Position numbers and translations under genes: made by a program | The notes under the pieces: generated by a model | Told to the model about the DNA's origin: nothing | The model's database searches: none | What the model saw: only the letters and a program-made list of their open reading frames with translations | In this document: in pieces, positions 1 through 10,081 of the stretch | How the letters are laid out: every line of letters starts with the position of its first letter | How positions within the stretch are numbered: the first letter of the stretch is position 1 | Origin: Sacculina carcini | Lineage: Eukaryota > Arthropoda > Thecostraca > Sacculinidae | DNA length: 64,000 bases | Direction of reading: 5' to 3' | Assembly (NCBI GenBank): GCA_916048095.2 | Contig: OU696590.1 | Span: 4,363,049 to 4,427,048, forward strand

Positions 1-907
1 TCAGTGCTTCGCCGCAGCCTGCCGTCTTCTTCATCACCGGCTGCCGCGACAGGGCACAACACCTCGGCCCCAGCACCCACTGTGCTCCCGCCGACACCCG
101 TGCTATTCAGCACCCCGTCGCAGACAGCCGTGACTCCGCCGCAAACGCAAGCCGCACCGTCGTCGTCGTTCGTCATTTCTCCTCCGGCTTCAGCAGCTCC
201 TTTCTCTCACATGCCCTCCAGCACCAGCAGCCTCCACCAGCGATCTTCTATCTGCCCGGCGACGAGTCTAACACCAGTGCAGGCGGGACGACGAGCAACC
301 CTCGGCCACAGCTACCCCGCTGCTTCCTGCCGGCACCATGCTCTCCTGCCGTCCCCCTGCACACCAACCTGACACGCCGCCGAGCACCTCCACCACTTCC
401 TCCAAGCCGCTGCTAGTACTGGAGGGCACTATCTCTGCTGCTGAAGCCAGATCGCAGACAAAAAACCACTTCCGAACTAAAAGGCCGAAATAGCTTGTAA
501 CAAAACTCAAAAATTTAAATTATATTCAGACAGGCGCGCGAGGGCATCACTGCCCCACGCGCGCCTACAAGACTTCACGTCACAACCGCAGCTCAAACAG
601 GACTCTACACCCACACCGTGTCACACGGGAGCACACACGGACACACACATACGCGCACACAGTCCTCACCCGCCGCAACAACCAATCAGCGGCGAGCCGG
701 TCAATCGCTCGCCGCCGCGGGGCATGCATACTCCACAAACGCATACACACACACACACTCACCGACACAGCTATACACACTCGCTCACACACTCTCGCAC
801 GCAATATACAATTCAACCATACACGATCACATATAGACACACTAACACGTTCACGCACACACAATCTTTCACACACACACTCTCTCACTGCACACGATCA
901 CACCACA
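1..907 (-). mobile_element. LTR element A, 5' end (primer site and 5' LTR), runs off the window
   Basis: Fossil LTR retrotransposon read on the minus strand. Its putative primer-binding 12-mer lies at 484-495 (plus-strand sense GCCGAAATAGCT), and the 5' LTR begins at 496 with TGTAAC, exactly as in elements C and D below, which share the 12-mer. The LTR probably ends near 907 at a CACCACA, giving about 410 bp, in the size range of the sister LTRs (373-433 bp); the partner LTR is outside the window, so this end is inferred. Sequence 1-483 would be the start of the internal region; it is proline/serine/alanine-rich when read on the plus strand and I recognise no gag domain in it. State of preservation cannot be judged. 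Confidence 0.55.
532..566. repeat. GC-rich hairpin inside the LTR of element A
   Basis: An imperfect palindrome with arms AGGCGCGCG and CGCGCGCCT around a GGGCATCACTGCCC core. A near copy, in the opposite orientation and with the same CTTGTA lead-in, lies at 59,250-59,285 in ELAV intron 4, and a decayed one at about 4,589-4,610. It may be a structural or regulatory part of the LTR family that also occurs outside full elements. Confidence 0.6.
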
Positions 908-935
908 GTAATTAAAAAAATAAACGAAAATAATC

Positions 936-1030
936 AAAGAAATGAATTGTAATAAAAGAAACGAATTGTAATTAAAGAAACGAATTGTAATAAAATAATT
1001 GTATTGAACGAACGAATTGTAATAACAGAA
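936..1030 (+). repeat. Short tandem repeat, about 18-19 bp unit
   Basis: Four to five imperfect copies of a unit close to AAAGAAACGAATTGTAATA. It is AT-rich and non-coding, and lies between the presumed end of the LTR of element A and the polypurine tract of the next element. Confidence 0.7.
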
Positions 1031-1032
1031 AC

Positions 1033-1665
1033 AAGAGGGAGGGAGTGAGTTACTGTTTGGAAGGAGAGTCTGTAGCCACACACATCAATTCTGTTCCATG
1101 TATGTCAAATGTGTACACTGTTTTATTGTATTTGCATTTGCCAATTATATCACTGTCACTGTATTACCGCGAGTGTCATTACGTATTAATTCCGTTATAT
1201 AACAATTATGTGTGCACGGTGTTTGTATATGCTTTTGATTGTTATTGCTGTTTTATTTATCGCAAAATGTTAGACGCGCATGCGCGTCAGACAAACACAC
1301 ACACACACACATACACATTCATCATGTTGCACACGGTAGCAGTGACGTCACGTGTAACACCACACCGTACGTTTACAACGTGCGGTATATAAAGCGTGCA
1401 CTTTCGGCAATAAAGGTCTCTTTCACGTCGTCGGCTCTGAGTTTGACTGGTCTCCACGGTTCCGCTCCCGCTCCCTGTAAAATTAGCGAGTTAACCTACG
1501 CAATATACATTTCGGTCTTTTTAAAGACCACATCGCCCTCACAGCGTTTTGCCAAGGATAGATTGTGCTCTGCCGCCTGCCTTGGACTGAATACCGTAGC
1601 CGGTTATTCCTCCGAGACAGACACCCATAGTGGTGGGCTTGAGCACATTTGATTCTGAGGCATCA
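1033..1665 (+). mobile_element. Polypurine tract and 3' LTR of a plus-strand LTR element (family unknown)
   Basis: A purine run AAGAGGGAGGGAG at about 1,033-1,045 is followed at 1,046 by TGAGTTACTG, the usual arrangement of a polypurine tract and LTR start. Inside the LTR are a TATATAAA box at 1,386-1,393 and an AATAAA at 1,409-1,414, placed as promoter and polyadenylation signals. The distal LTR boundary is not determinable because no partner LTR is in the window; the end given is approximate. An (AC)n run lies at about 1,297-1,314. Element A appears to have inserted just upstream, inside the 3' part of this element. Confidence 0.45.
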
Positions 1666-1752
1666 GACGTTCACTTTAAACCGTCGAGTCTGGTTAGTGT
1701 CACTTAGCGGTGCACTCCCAGCTCGGACGTCTCTTAGCAAGACGGAAGGTTT

Positions 1753-3514
1753 TTATACCGAGCGTCGCGCTGTAGGATAGTCGATTTCGGGTCGACAGAC
1801 AGGGCACAGCCTGTCGTTCCAGTGCGCTGCAGTTGGCGTTAGTGAGTGACTGGGTCTCACACCCTCCGTCACTCGTACACTACGCCACTGGTTCACGGCA
1901 CACCTGCTGCCACAGCCACTGGGACTGATCGCTAGCGGCATCATGCCCATCAGCGACAAGTCAGCTTCCATAAGCACTGTAGGTAACTCAACCTCCGGTG
2001 TGGCTTCTCTTCTTTGCTTCTTAGAAGGTGACTCTTTATCCTTTTTGCTGACTAGAAACCTCTTAATTGACACCTGTTGCTTTCTCAGTTGTATGGTCCT
2101 ACGAAACTGAGGCATCACATTATCATTCATCATGTTGATGATTCTCATAGCCACAGTCTTTTCTGAATGATACTGCTCGATAAAAGCCTGCACATCACTC
2201 CACTTAGCTAGCATGGTCTTGATGCTCTCACTTGATGCTGCAGCCATCTCCTCGTCCTCAGATGACAACTCCTGAATGGCTTCCTTCCTTTTCAGCTTTC
2301 AAAGTGCGAAAGGTAACATCATGCCAAGCCTTTTCTATCAGTTGAACACAATGATACACATTGAAATGGTCCTTCCAATAATCCCTAAGGGATAGATCGG
2401 TGTCCTTGGTCACGTGAAAGCACCGAGTAAATAAAGCCTTAGTGTAAAACTTCTTAAAGCTTGCGATCACTTGCTGGTCCATGGGCTGCAGGAGGGGGGT
2501 TGTGTTGGGAGGGAGAAATTTGACCTTGATGAATTCAAGATCACCTTGAAGTTCCTCCTCCAAACTTGGTGGATGCGCTGGGGCATTGTCAAGGAGAAGA
2601 AGACACTTGACAGGGAGTCCTTTCTCCTCGAGATATTTCCTCACTGAAGGAGCGAAAACATCATGCATCCAGTCCATAAACAGGAGACGTGTAACCCAAG
2701 CTTTGGTGTTGGACGTCCACATTACAGGAAGCTTGGATTTAACCACCTGATTTTTCTTGAAGGCCCTTGGGTTAACTGAGTGATAAACCAACATTGGTTT
2801 TATCTTACAGTCGCCACTGGCATTGCCGCACATCAGGAGGGTTAGCCTATCTTCCATAGGCTTATGCCCAGGGACGGACTTCTCTTCCTGTGTAATGAAA
2901 GTCCGCTTAGGCATCTTTTTCCAAAAAAGACCGGTTTCATCAGCATTAAACACTTGATGAGGAACGTAACCTTCTTCTTGCACCATCTTGAGAAATGATT
3001 CCTTGTACGTATCGGCAGCTATATCATCAGAACTGGCTGCCTCACCATGACGAATGACACTGTGAATCCCTGTACGACGCTTAAACTTCTCGAACCATCC
3101 GTGGCTAGCCTTGAAATCATCAATCGATGACGAAATTCGAGCTTGCATCTTGATTATATCCGAGTGAAGTTGCCGTGCTTTCTCGGCGATGATACTCTCA
3201 CTCACACTGTCACCTGCTAGCTGCTTTTCATTTATCCAAATCAACAGAAGTTTTTCAACCTCTTCTATTGCCTGAGACCGTTGCTTAGACAACACAGAAA
3301 CACCCTTAGCCACACACGCACCCATAATGGCTTCCTTGTTCTTCAGGATGGTAGCAATAGTAGACTTAGCGTACTGGTGCTGGGACGCTAAGTCACACAA
3401 ACGCACAACTCGTTCGTGTTTTTCAATGATCTCCTTCTTCTGCTCGATCGTAATTTTCTTTAATCTTTTCTTAGGCTCAACACTAGCCTGTGGTGGGGTC
3501 TTTTTCGGACCCAT
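1753..3514 (-). pseudogene. Tigger/pogo-type transposase, near full length with a C-terminal frameshift
   Basis: DDE transposase of the pogo/Tigger branch of Tc1/mariner, which cuts and pastes its own DNA at TA sites. Starting at the Met at 3,514 (MGPKKTPP), the protein has an N-terminal Psq-type helix-turn-helix (residues about 20-70), a CENP-B-type DNA-binding domain (about 85-155, ending GWFEKFKRRTG) and a DDE core: D in FNADETG, D in LLLLDNAPAHP, and a third acidic residue in LLQPMDQQVI. The main frame stops at 2,258 and the natural C-terminal tail continues in another frame from about 2,268, so there is one frameshift there. The tail carries QVSIKRFL, a PCNA-interaction (PIP-box)-like motif, known from the pogo transposase C-terminus. 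An upstream extension of the frame to 3,562 is open but lacks family similarity. Confidence 0.85.
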
Positions 3515-3683
3515 AATAGCAAAACTACACTCAATATGGTCCAAAATATATATCAAAGACAAACCACGTGTGCACTCGACGAAAGGCGGTGACGAACTGG
3601 TACCCCGTGAGCGTGCGTCAGCTTCTCGTGGACGCCACCGTGACGCTGTTCGACCGCGTGGTTTGGTCCGTCCGCCGAAAACT

Positions 3684-3777
3684 TGTTCGTCAGCGGAGAC
3701 TATATGCTCGCGAATTTAATGTTCGTGAGGCGAAAAGTTCGTTAGCTGAAGCGTTCGTCAGCGGAGGTATTACTGTA
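3684..3777 (-). repeat. Tigger terminal inverted repeat and TA target site
   Basis: The 5' end of the Tigger element reads CAGTAATACCTCCGC on the minus strand, ending at 3,775, followed by the TA target at 3,776-3,777 inside a (TA)n run. The 14-mer GTTCGTCAGCGGAG occurs at about 3,683 and again at about 3,753, likely paired transposase-binding subterminal repeats. I could not find the matching inverted end on the other side, so the 3' end is lost or diverged. Confidence 0.6.
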
Positions 3778-5030
3778 TATATATATATATAAGCTCTGTA
3801 GATGAAAACATGCCATTTGTTTGGCTGTCAAAATTTTAGATTTGCTTGCTTACACATTTATATTGCTTACTAAGTTTACATTTGCTTGCTATTTATTGCC
3901 AACTTGTTCGCCATTGCTATTATATTATATTATGTGGTACTTATATTGGAGCGTGGGATAGTACAAGTGAGCGCTTTATACACGATACTGCACAGCAACA
4001 CTTGTCAATACGCACGAGACAGGGAATATCATGTGATGTTTGCAGCGTGAGACAGTGTCATTTTTCCACGGTTGAGTTCAAGAGACGAATCAGTGCCCCC
4101 TTATACAGTCAGCAAATTATTCTCACATGTAGACGTGGACACTCACACACGTACAATGTTCACGCACACACAGACATACATATTGGCGCAAAGAAACAAG
4201 CTGAATCACGTGACACCTCGACATAGATAACTCACTGTCATATGAAATAATCAACTCACTGTCATTAAACATTTATGCAGCTCATAAATTCGATTGTCTT
4301 GTGGAATATAAATTCATGCATTAGCATTGTTTTCGCCTGTATTGGGATGCTTTCTGGTGTTTTGTTGTAGAAATGTCACCAAAACCTAAGAGGAGAAATA
4401 GAGCTTTGTGGGCATCAACAAGAAGCAGCACAAGGATATTTTAGGTTACTTTTTCCTGAAAATAAGGACACTTTTTTCTATATTAAGGTTACTTTTTGAT
4501 AGCCCTAGTTATTACTGAAATTATTCATGGGGATGTGAACGCCAAAATTCAGTAAACTGCAGCACGCACACAGAAACAGATACACGTATACTAAATGAGG
4601 CGCGTGGGGTATCACTGTTTCACAAGACAGCACCATTCACCCACAGATCACCCGATATCCGCCACGTGATATCTACGATCCTCGTCAGCACCATGCGAAC
4701 ACAACACTGTGAATTCATGTGAATTCAGCACCTGCACACATGTGAATTCAGCACCTTGCAAACACTGGGCACAATTCCAAGCTAGCAAATGCAATACAAG
4801 ACAATTAAGCCCACACATACTAAAACGAATCTCACTACAGTGATATATCCGTACCGCAAGTAGATTTCGAAGTCCTATAATATAAGCATTTCAAAAACTG
4901 CATCCAAATATAATCTAGCTAGACGAAAATCGATGCTCAAACACTGTACAAACATTGGCTGTTCATATGAAAATATATGGCCTTATTGGTATAACGTATT
5001 TAACTAAGAAAAAACTACATAAATACGAAT
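3778..5030. other. Gene-free AT-rich stretch
   Basis: No coding frame with recognisable similarity. Contains a (TA)n run, a small direct repeat of ATGTGAATTCAGCACCT at about 4,717-4,756, and at about 4,589-4,610 a decayed copy of the hairpin described at 532. A short frame at 4,372-4,445 begins MSPKPKRRNR but goes nowhere. Confidence 0.6.
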
Positions 5031-5034
5031 GGAT

Positions 5035-5735
5035 GTACATATTTTACTGAATATATCCACTAAACCGAAACCTCTGACCGCATCAATATGACCAGGATAA
5101 TGATGTTCAGAATCATCCGTGTGAGGAACACAAAGTGGCTGCACAAATCACACCTAACACGAAATTTGACAGATTCGCACTTCACTCTAAGCCGCACTGA
5201 AGTGAAACTCACTAAATACGTCAATTATCGCCAAGAATAGCACGCGATAAAAAACTAAACACACGAGAGCACTAACCACGTGCGCTCGCTAACGTGCAAC
5301 TGCATGTCTGACAGTTGAAACAATAGACTTGTCACTGTCACGTGGCGATGACGTCATACCTTCGTGGAAGGGCCTGTATCTAGGTGGCGTTGATACAGGC
5401 CCTTCCACGAAAGTATGACGTCATCGTCACATCACACTGCGCGGACCAGTTTTTCAACTGTCAGCATGGCAGTTGCACGTTAGCCAGCGCACGTGGTTAG
5501 TGTTCTCAAGTGTTTAGTGATTTCTCGCTTGCTATTCTTGGCGATAATTGACGTGTATAGTGATTTTCACTTCAGTGTGGTTTAGAGTGAAGTGCGAATT
5601 TGTCAGATTTCGTGTCAAGTGTGATTTGCGCAGCCATTTTGTGATCCTCACTCGGATGATCCTGCATGCCATCATCCTGGACATTTTGCTGCGGTCAGAG
5701 GTTTGGTTTCGTTCATAGGTTCAGTAAAATATGTG
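5035..5735. repeat. Large inverted repeat (two arms of about 345 bp, 11-bp spacer)
   Basis: Positions about 5,035-5,380 and 5,392-5,735 are reverse complements of each other, separated by TAGGTGGCGTT at 5,381-5,391. The innermost about 40 bp of each arm (core ATGACGTCAT, GAAGGGCCTGTATC) is nearly identical; outer parts are perhaps 80-85% alike with small gaps. It can be read as two head-to-head copies of one transposon end, or one fold-back element. No coding content. Confidence 0.8.
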
Positions 5736-8072
5736 CATCTGCTCGTTTGTCATGAGGTCTTTGCATCGTTAAACATGTTTTATCAACGTAGTTATATATT
5801 TGCGTACCATAATACTTATAAATCAACAGAGGTGGGCACTGTTTAGCTGTGTAGCTGCTATTGTTTCCCTTTTAGTCGAAATTTATTGTTTAAATTGAGG
5901 TTACTGATATTTAGATATTTATATTATTGGTGTTTTAAACTCATTAGCGACAATATATCACACATATCACTTCAGCTCTCGGGTAGTGGCTAAGGCGCTG
6001 AAATCTTGTGTCAGAGGCTCGCGGTTCGAATCATGGCCCGCGTGCGAATTATAATATCCGCTTGAGTTCACTGGGAGGCTGCACTGTAGATTGGTTCATA
6101 GCAAGACGTGTCTTATAATCAAAATACGGTGCGCGCTTAAAACAAAAATTAATATTAATCAAAATAAATCATTTCAGCAGTTACTTCAGCTAATATGAAA
6201 GGTGTATTTCATCACAGAGCTATTGACATTTTCTTGTTTGTTCTCTTTATATGTTATTAGGAAATTCCTGGAGCTGGTTCCAATGTGCAAAAGGAATTTC
6301 GACTGATAGTCTAAATTCAGCATGTTCTCATTCTCAGAAAAGCAAGAACTACTAAAAAGCGTGACATGGAAATATCCTAACACACCGGATCACTTTCTAT
6401 CATATTAACATCATAGAGATTGTGTGAATAACGCTTAAATCAGGTATTACTTGAAATTGTTTGTGCTTTATGGAGAATAGACACAAAATCCAGTGTAGTC
6501 ATGCTCGAATTTATTTATCATTGTACGGTTTGTCGCTCAGAGCTGTTCGTCCGTCGTGTATTGAAGGACAACATATTTAATTTGTGCTGAATGTTGAGAA
6601 TGATTTCGCGTTGTTGGCTCTAAGATCATTGGGTGCTACAAATAATCCTGATTTATCTTAAGATACTGCTCATTTTATTTAAATAATATTGCGTTGGTGG
6701 ACTATTCTTAATGTAATGACACCGTATAATACTCCAGGTTGAGAAATGTAAATTCGATGACTGATTCAGCTATGGATGACAGGCCTTTGTTTTTAGAGCA
6801 TTTCATGAGATGGTTGGATTGATGGATGTCAGACGGGAATATGTTCAGTTTGACTAGAGACGTTTTGGCTGTATACCACACAACATATGCGCTCTGTGAC
6901 ATCATGAAGTATTGTGTGAAGAATTTGTGATTGCACATTATCAAATCGAATAATATTTATTTATATTGATTTAATCATGCAATATTGATTTAATCACATC
7001 ATGCACTATTGACTTTAAACATTTTACGTGTTCTGCGGAATATTTTCGTGATATTTCAAAGATATTGCTGAACGTCTCATCTTTCGTATATGTGACGCTG
7101 GTATTTCATATTCCCCTCATCCAGTGATCGTATATATTGCGGGTTATTGTTGTATTTTCTCAAAAACAGGATTGTCATTCATGTAAAACATTTTGGCTGC
7201 ACGAAGTGAAACCATGTGATCCGAAAAATTTTCGTATTTGATAGAAATTGGTCGCCGAAGATTGGCGTATTATTTTTATGTTGATAATATTGTTTTGCTT
7301 TGATTTATACTGTGCAGAAGTATATTAAGTATGATAAATTGTGTATTATTGGGAACCAGCGCGATAATGGGTTTCATGCACTAGAAAAACTGAGTGATTG
7401 CGGTGTTATGCTTTGTAATGTTCTTGTGTCGCCTCTGATTGGCGAGAAACACACAGAACACCCGAGTGGTTGTATTTAAGCACACCCAAGTGAGGCTAGC
7501 ATCAGACTGACTGTAACAAGGGTCACAGTTGTGACATACATACATACACGCATACACAATACATACACTGAACACTGGGTGACACGATGAACACTTCCAA
7601 ATATGGTGATGAACGATAGCTCTGTGTGTAGGCTTGTTGTGTGCCTATTGGACAACACTACATGCTTGTTTACTTGTACTGTTCTCAACATCGTAATTTA
7701 CAATTAATGGCAGACAAATTTTGTGCACCGCTGTAAATGTCATTCTGAACAATAATTGTTGTGACAGAAATTCATCTACGATTAATTGGAAACAATGGAA
7801 GTTAAAACGTTCCACATTGTATCGTGTATGGTCGTTGCATGCTTGTGTTTTTACTGTCTTATGCCTGTGTGGGCTTATAATATATTCAGTTATTCTATTT
7901 GCAATTGTATTTGAAGCTTCTTATGTTGGTAACATGATTTTCAAACTTAATTGAGCCGGAATGCAAGTCAAACACCCGCACTAAGCACACTTTCTAATAA
8001 CAACTCGTATCAGCCGTACGAGTGAAGCGACCGCCATCGATGACGTCATACTTTCTTGAAAGGGCCTGTATC
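5392..8072. mobile_element. Non-autonomous DNA element with 35-bp TIRs, MULE-like target duplication
   Basis: The left end starts GATACAGGCCCTTCC and the right end is its inverted match (AAGGGCCTGTATC at 8,060-8,072); the TIRs agree over about 35 bp through GTATGACGTCATCG. The flanks are TAGGTGGCGTT (5,381-5,391) and TAGTTGGCGTT (8,073-8,083), 10 of 11 bases alike, a length that fits Mutator-like elements. No transposase is visible inside; it holds a tRNA-SINE (5,972) and AT-rich filler. A CCAAT-box/TATTTAAG pair at about 7,437-7,478 looks promoter-like, but no reading frame follows. The flanking motif recurs at 8,099-8,109 and 8,120-8,130, so a satellite-like origin of the flank is an alternative to a true duplication. 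Confidence 0.6.
5972..6165 (+). mobile_element. tRNA-derived SINE
   Basis: The head carries RNA polymerase III box A-like GGGTAGTGGCTAAGGCGC (5,981-5,998) and box B GGTTCGAATC (6,023-6,032), spaced as in a tRNA. The acceptor and T stems do not pair properly, so this is a SINE head rather than a working tRNA. A non-tRNA body of about 120 bp follows. The end is approximate; no clear tail or target duplication was seen. Confidence 0.6.
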
Positions 8073-8199
8073 TAGTTGGCGTTGGAAGGGTCTGTATCTA
8101 GGTGGCGTTGCCTGTAGTCTAGGTGGCATTGGCCGCGCCAACCTCGTCCCCGATCTCACGAACTTCAGTTGATATGACGTCATATTACAACAACAACCA

Positions 8200-9190
8200 A
8201 ATCAACTAATGTATTTTCTATAGCGCACACAGTAATCAGAGGCGAGAAACATAACAAATAAATGGACGAAAGAATAGAAAATAGAATTAATTAGCTAGGC
8301 GGGGGAGAGTCATAATGAGCTGTCGAAGAAAATCAATATACATGGTAATATTGGAGTAAAAGAAGAGTTAGTGAACAAAATTATCAAATAAGTGAAAGTA
8401 AGTGAGGGCACAAACAAGCAAGTGGCAATATGAGGGCTAGTGGCGTCTAATCGGAGGAGTAAGAAGGGACGGCAAGGATAGTAAATAGTTGTGCAGTGAG
8501 GTAGGAAAGGACATGTAATATTTCTTCTCCATTATGTGAAGAGGTAGAGAAATATATACACGAGGAGCAGAGAATAACAATGATTTAGCGGACCAGCTGG
8601 ATGCATGGAGAGCAGGAGGGGAGACGAGTGGAACAGGACGACGGCTAGAAAGATTGGCTTTACAGGTGAGTAGCGAAGACAGATAGTCAGGTGGAGAAGA
8701 CGTGTGAAAAAGTTTTTATACAAGACAACATAGCTTAAAATGAATCCTAGAGACAGCGGGCAGCCAACCGAGATGTGAATGTGAGCGGAGGTAGGTGTTC
8801 TGGGAGGGAGACGTAACACAAATATGCACGAGAGGTTGTTGATAGACTGGAGTGAGCGAATAGACTTTTGAGGTAGATGAAAAAATAAAGACTCACAATA
8901 GTCAATACGTGAGAATATATAAGAATTTACAAGGAGAAGAGCGGATGCCTCGTCTATGTATGGACGTATAGGGTAAAATTGTCGTATGGTGAAACGGCAG
9001 GAACGATTGATGTACGAGAGATGTTTGCAGAAATCGAGAAAACGATCCAAAAAAATACCTAGGTTTCGGATGTGGGACGAGAGAGGCAGATCAAATGAGC
9101 AAGGAGCAATTCTGGTGGGATGAAACAAAATTAATTCCGTTTTGTCGGGGTTCAGTAAAAGTTTTCTGGAGGACGCCCATGCAGAAATGT
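8200..9190 (-). mobile_element. 5'-truncated LINE fragment (reverse transcriptase C-terminal part)
   Basis: Open frame at 8,532-9,190 on the minus strand with the same wording as the LINEs at 29.96-32.2 and 39.6-47.6 kb: ISAWASSRKLLLNPDKTE, LILFHPTRI, IRNLGIFLD, FSRIDYCESL. This is the thumb and connection region downstream of the reverse-transcriptase catalytic site. The 5' part is missing and the hAT described next begins directly at its edge. About 330 bp of 3' UTR runs down to about 8,200. Confidence 0.8.
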
Positions 9191-9311
9191 GTGATAAGTA
9201 GGGTGACCTATTGTTGCAAATGCAACTTTTTTTATCATAGACTCTACTCATCCTGAAAAGCCAAAAATATGTTTATTTTTTATCTGAGGTAAGTAATGAG
9301 TGGGTTATAAA

Positions 9312-9400
9312 TGCAACTTTTTGCAACTTTTGGTTTTTAGCGCAAATTTTGCAACTTTTCGTTTTTAGCGCAACTTTTGCAATTTATATGTTTTTGAGGG
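9312..9400 (+). repeat. hAT subterminal repeats
   Basis: Three or more imperfect copies of a unit close to GCAACTTTTNGTTTTTAGC, followed by looser T-rich copies to about 9,470. Clustered short motifs next to a TIR are where hAT transposases typically bind. Confidence 0.6.
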
Positions 9401-9888
9401 CAAGTTTTTTGGCTTGAGAACAAGTTTTTGAACTTTATGATCAGTTTTTACACTTCCAATACAGTTTTTAGTTCTTGAAGCTGTTCAATACGAATAAAAT
9501 TGACGCATTGTCAATGCAAACTAAATACATCTGTTTGAAAGGCGTGTGACGTACCCGTGTGAGTTGGTAGGCATTATGTGTGCGCGTGAGTGTGTGCGCC
9601 CACATCGACAAAGAGGAGCGCTCTGATTGACGTAGGCACGTGCACTTGTCCATCTAAAATTCACAATGGGTTGATAGGGCAACGGTTGAATGCTGGTAAG
9701 TGCGCTGGTTTGTGGTTGTGTCTGTTGATTGTTCATAATGCCTAAGTGCGTTTCATCCAAGAAGGCTAAATGCCAAGCCATTGTGCAAAGGTATCCCGAG
9801 GAATTCCAGCTTACTCCCAAAGGATATTTGTTTTGCAAATACTGTGTATGTTCGGTAGACGGAGAGAGGAAATCCTCAGTGGACAAGT

Positions 9889-10081
9889 GTTGGCTGGAAA
9901 ACATTTAGCGAAAAATATTATCACAGTGGCAACTTTGGTGTTAAAATGATTATTGCGTAATCGGTTTGTGTGTGTGTGAAATGTATGTAGCTGTGATTGA
10001 TGGGAGTGTGGTTTGTTGTTGAATAGATTAGTTTTGATTTTGAATTTTGTATTTCCTACCACCTACACCAAAATATCAACA
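9889..10081 (+). repeat. Copia 5' LTR (193 bp)
   Basis: Begins TGTTGGCTGG and ends TATCAACA; holds a short (GT)5-6 tract. It pairs with 14,248-14,515. Confidence 0.9.

Noticed and set aside
4-372. A proline/serine/alanine-rich protein on the plus strand
   Set aside because: Low-complexity GC-rich frame antisense to the presumed gag of element A; no domain and no independent support.
580-915. Overlapping short reading frames rich in Thr-His or Val-Cys
   Set aside because: They are products of AC/GT repeats within the LTR of element A.
4589-4610. A third intact copy of the GC hairpin
   Set aside because: One arm is degraded (TTTCACAAG instead of the GC-rich arm), so it is only noted as a decayed copy.
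5972-6045. A tRNA gene
   Set aside because: A and B boxes are present but the acceptor and T stems do not pair, and a non-tRNA body follows, so a tRNA-derived SINE is the better reading.
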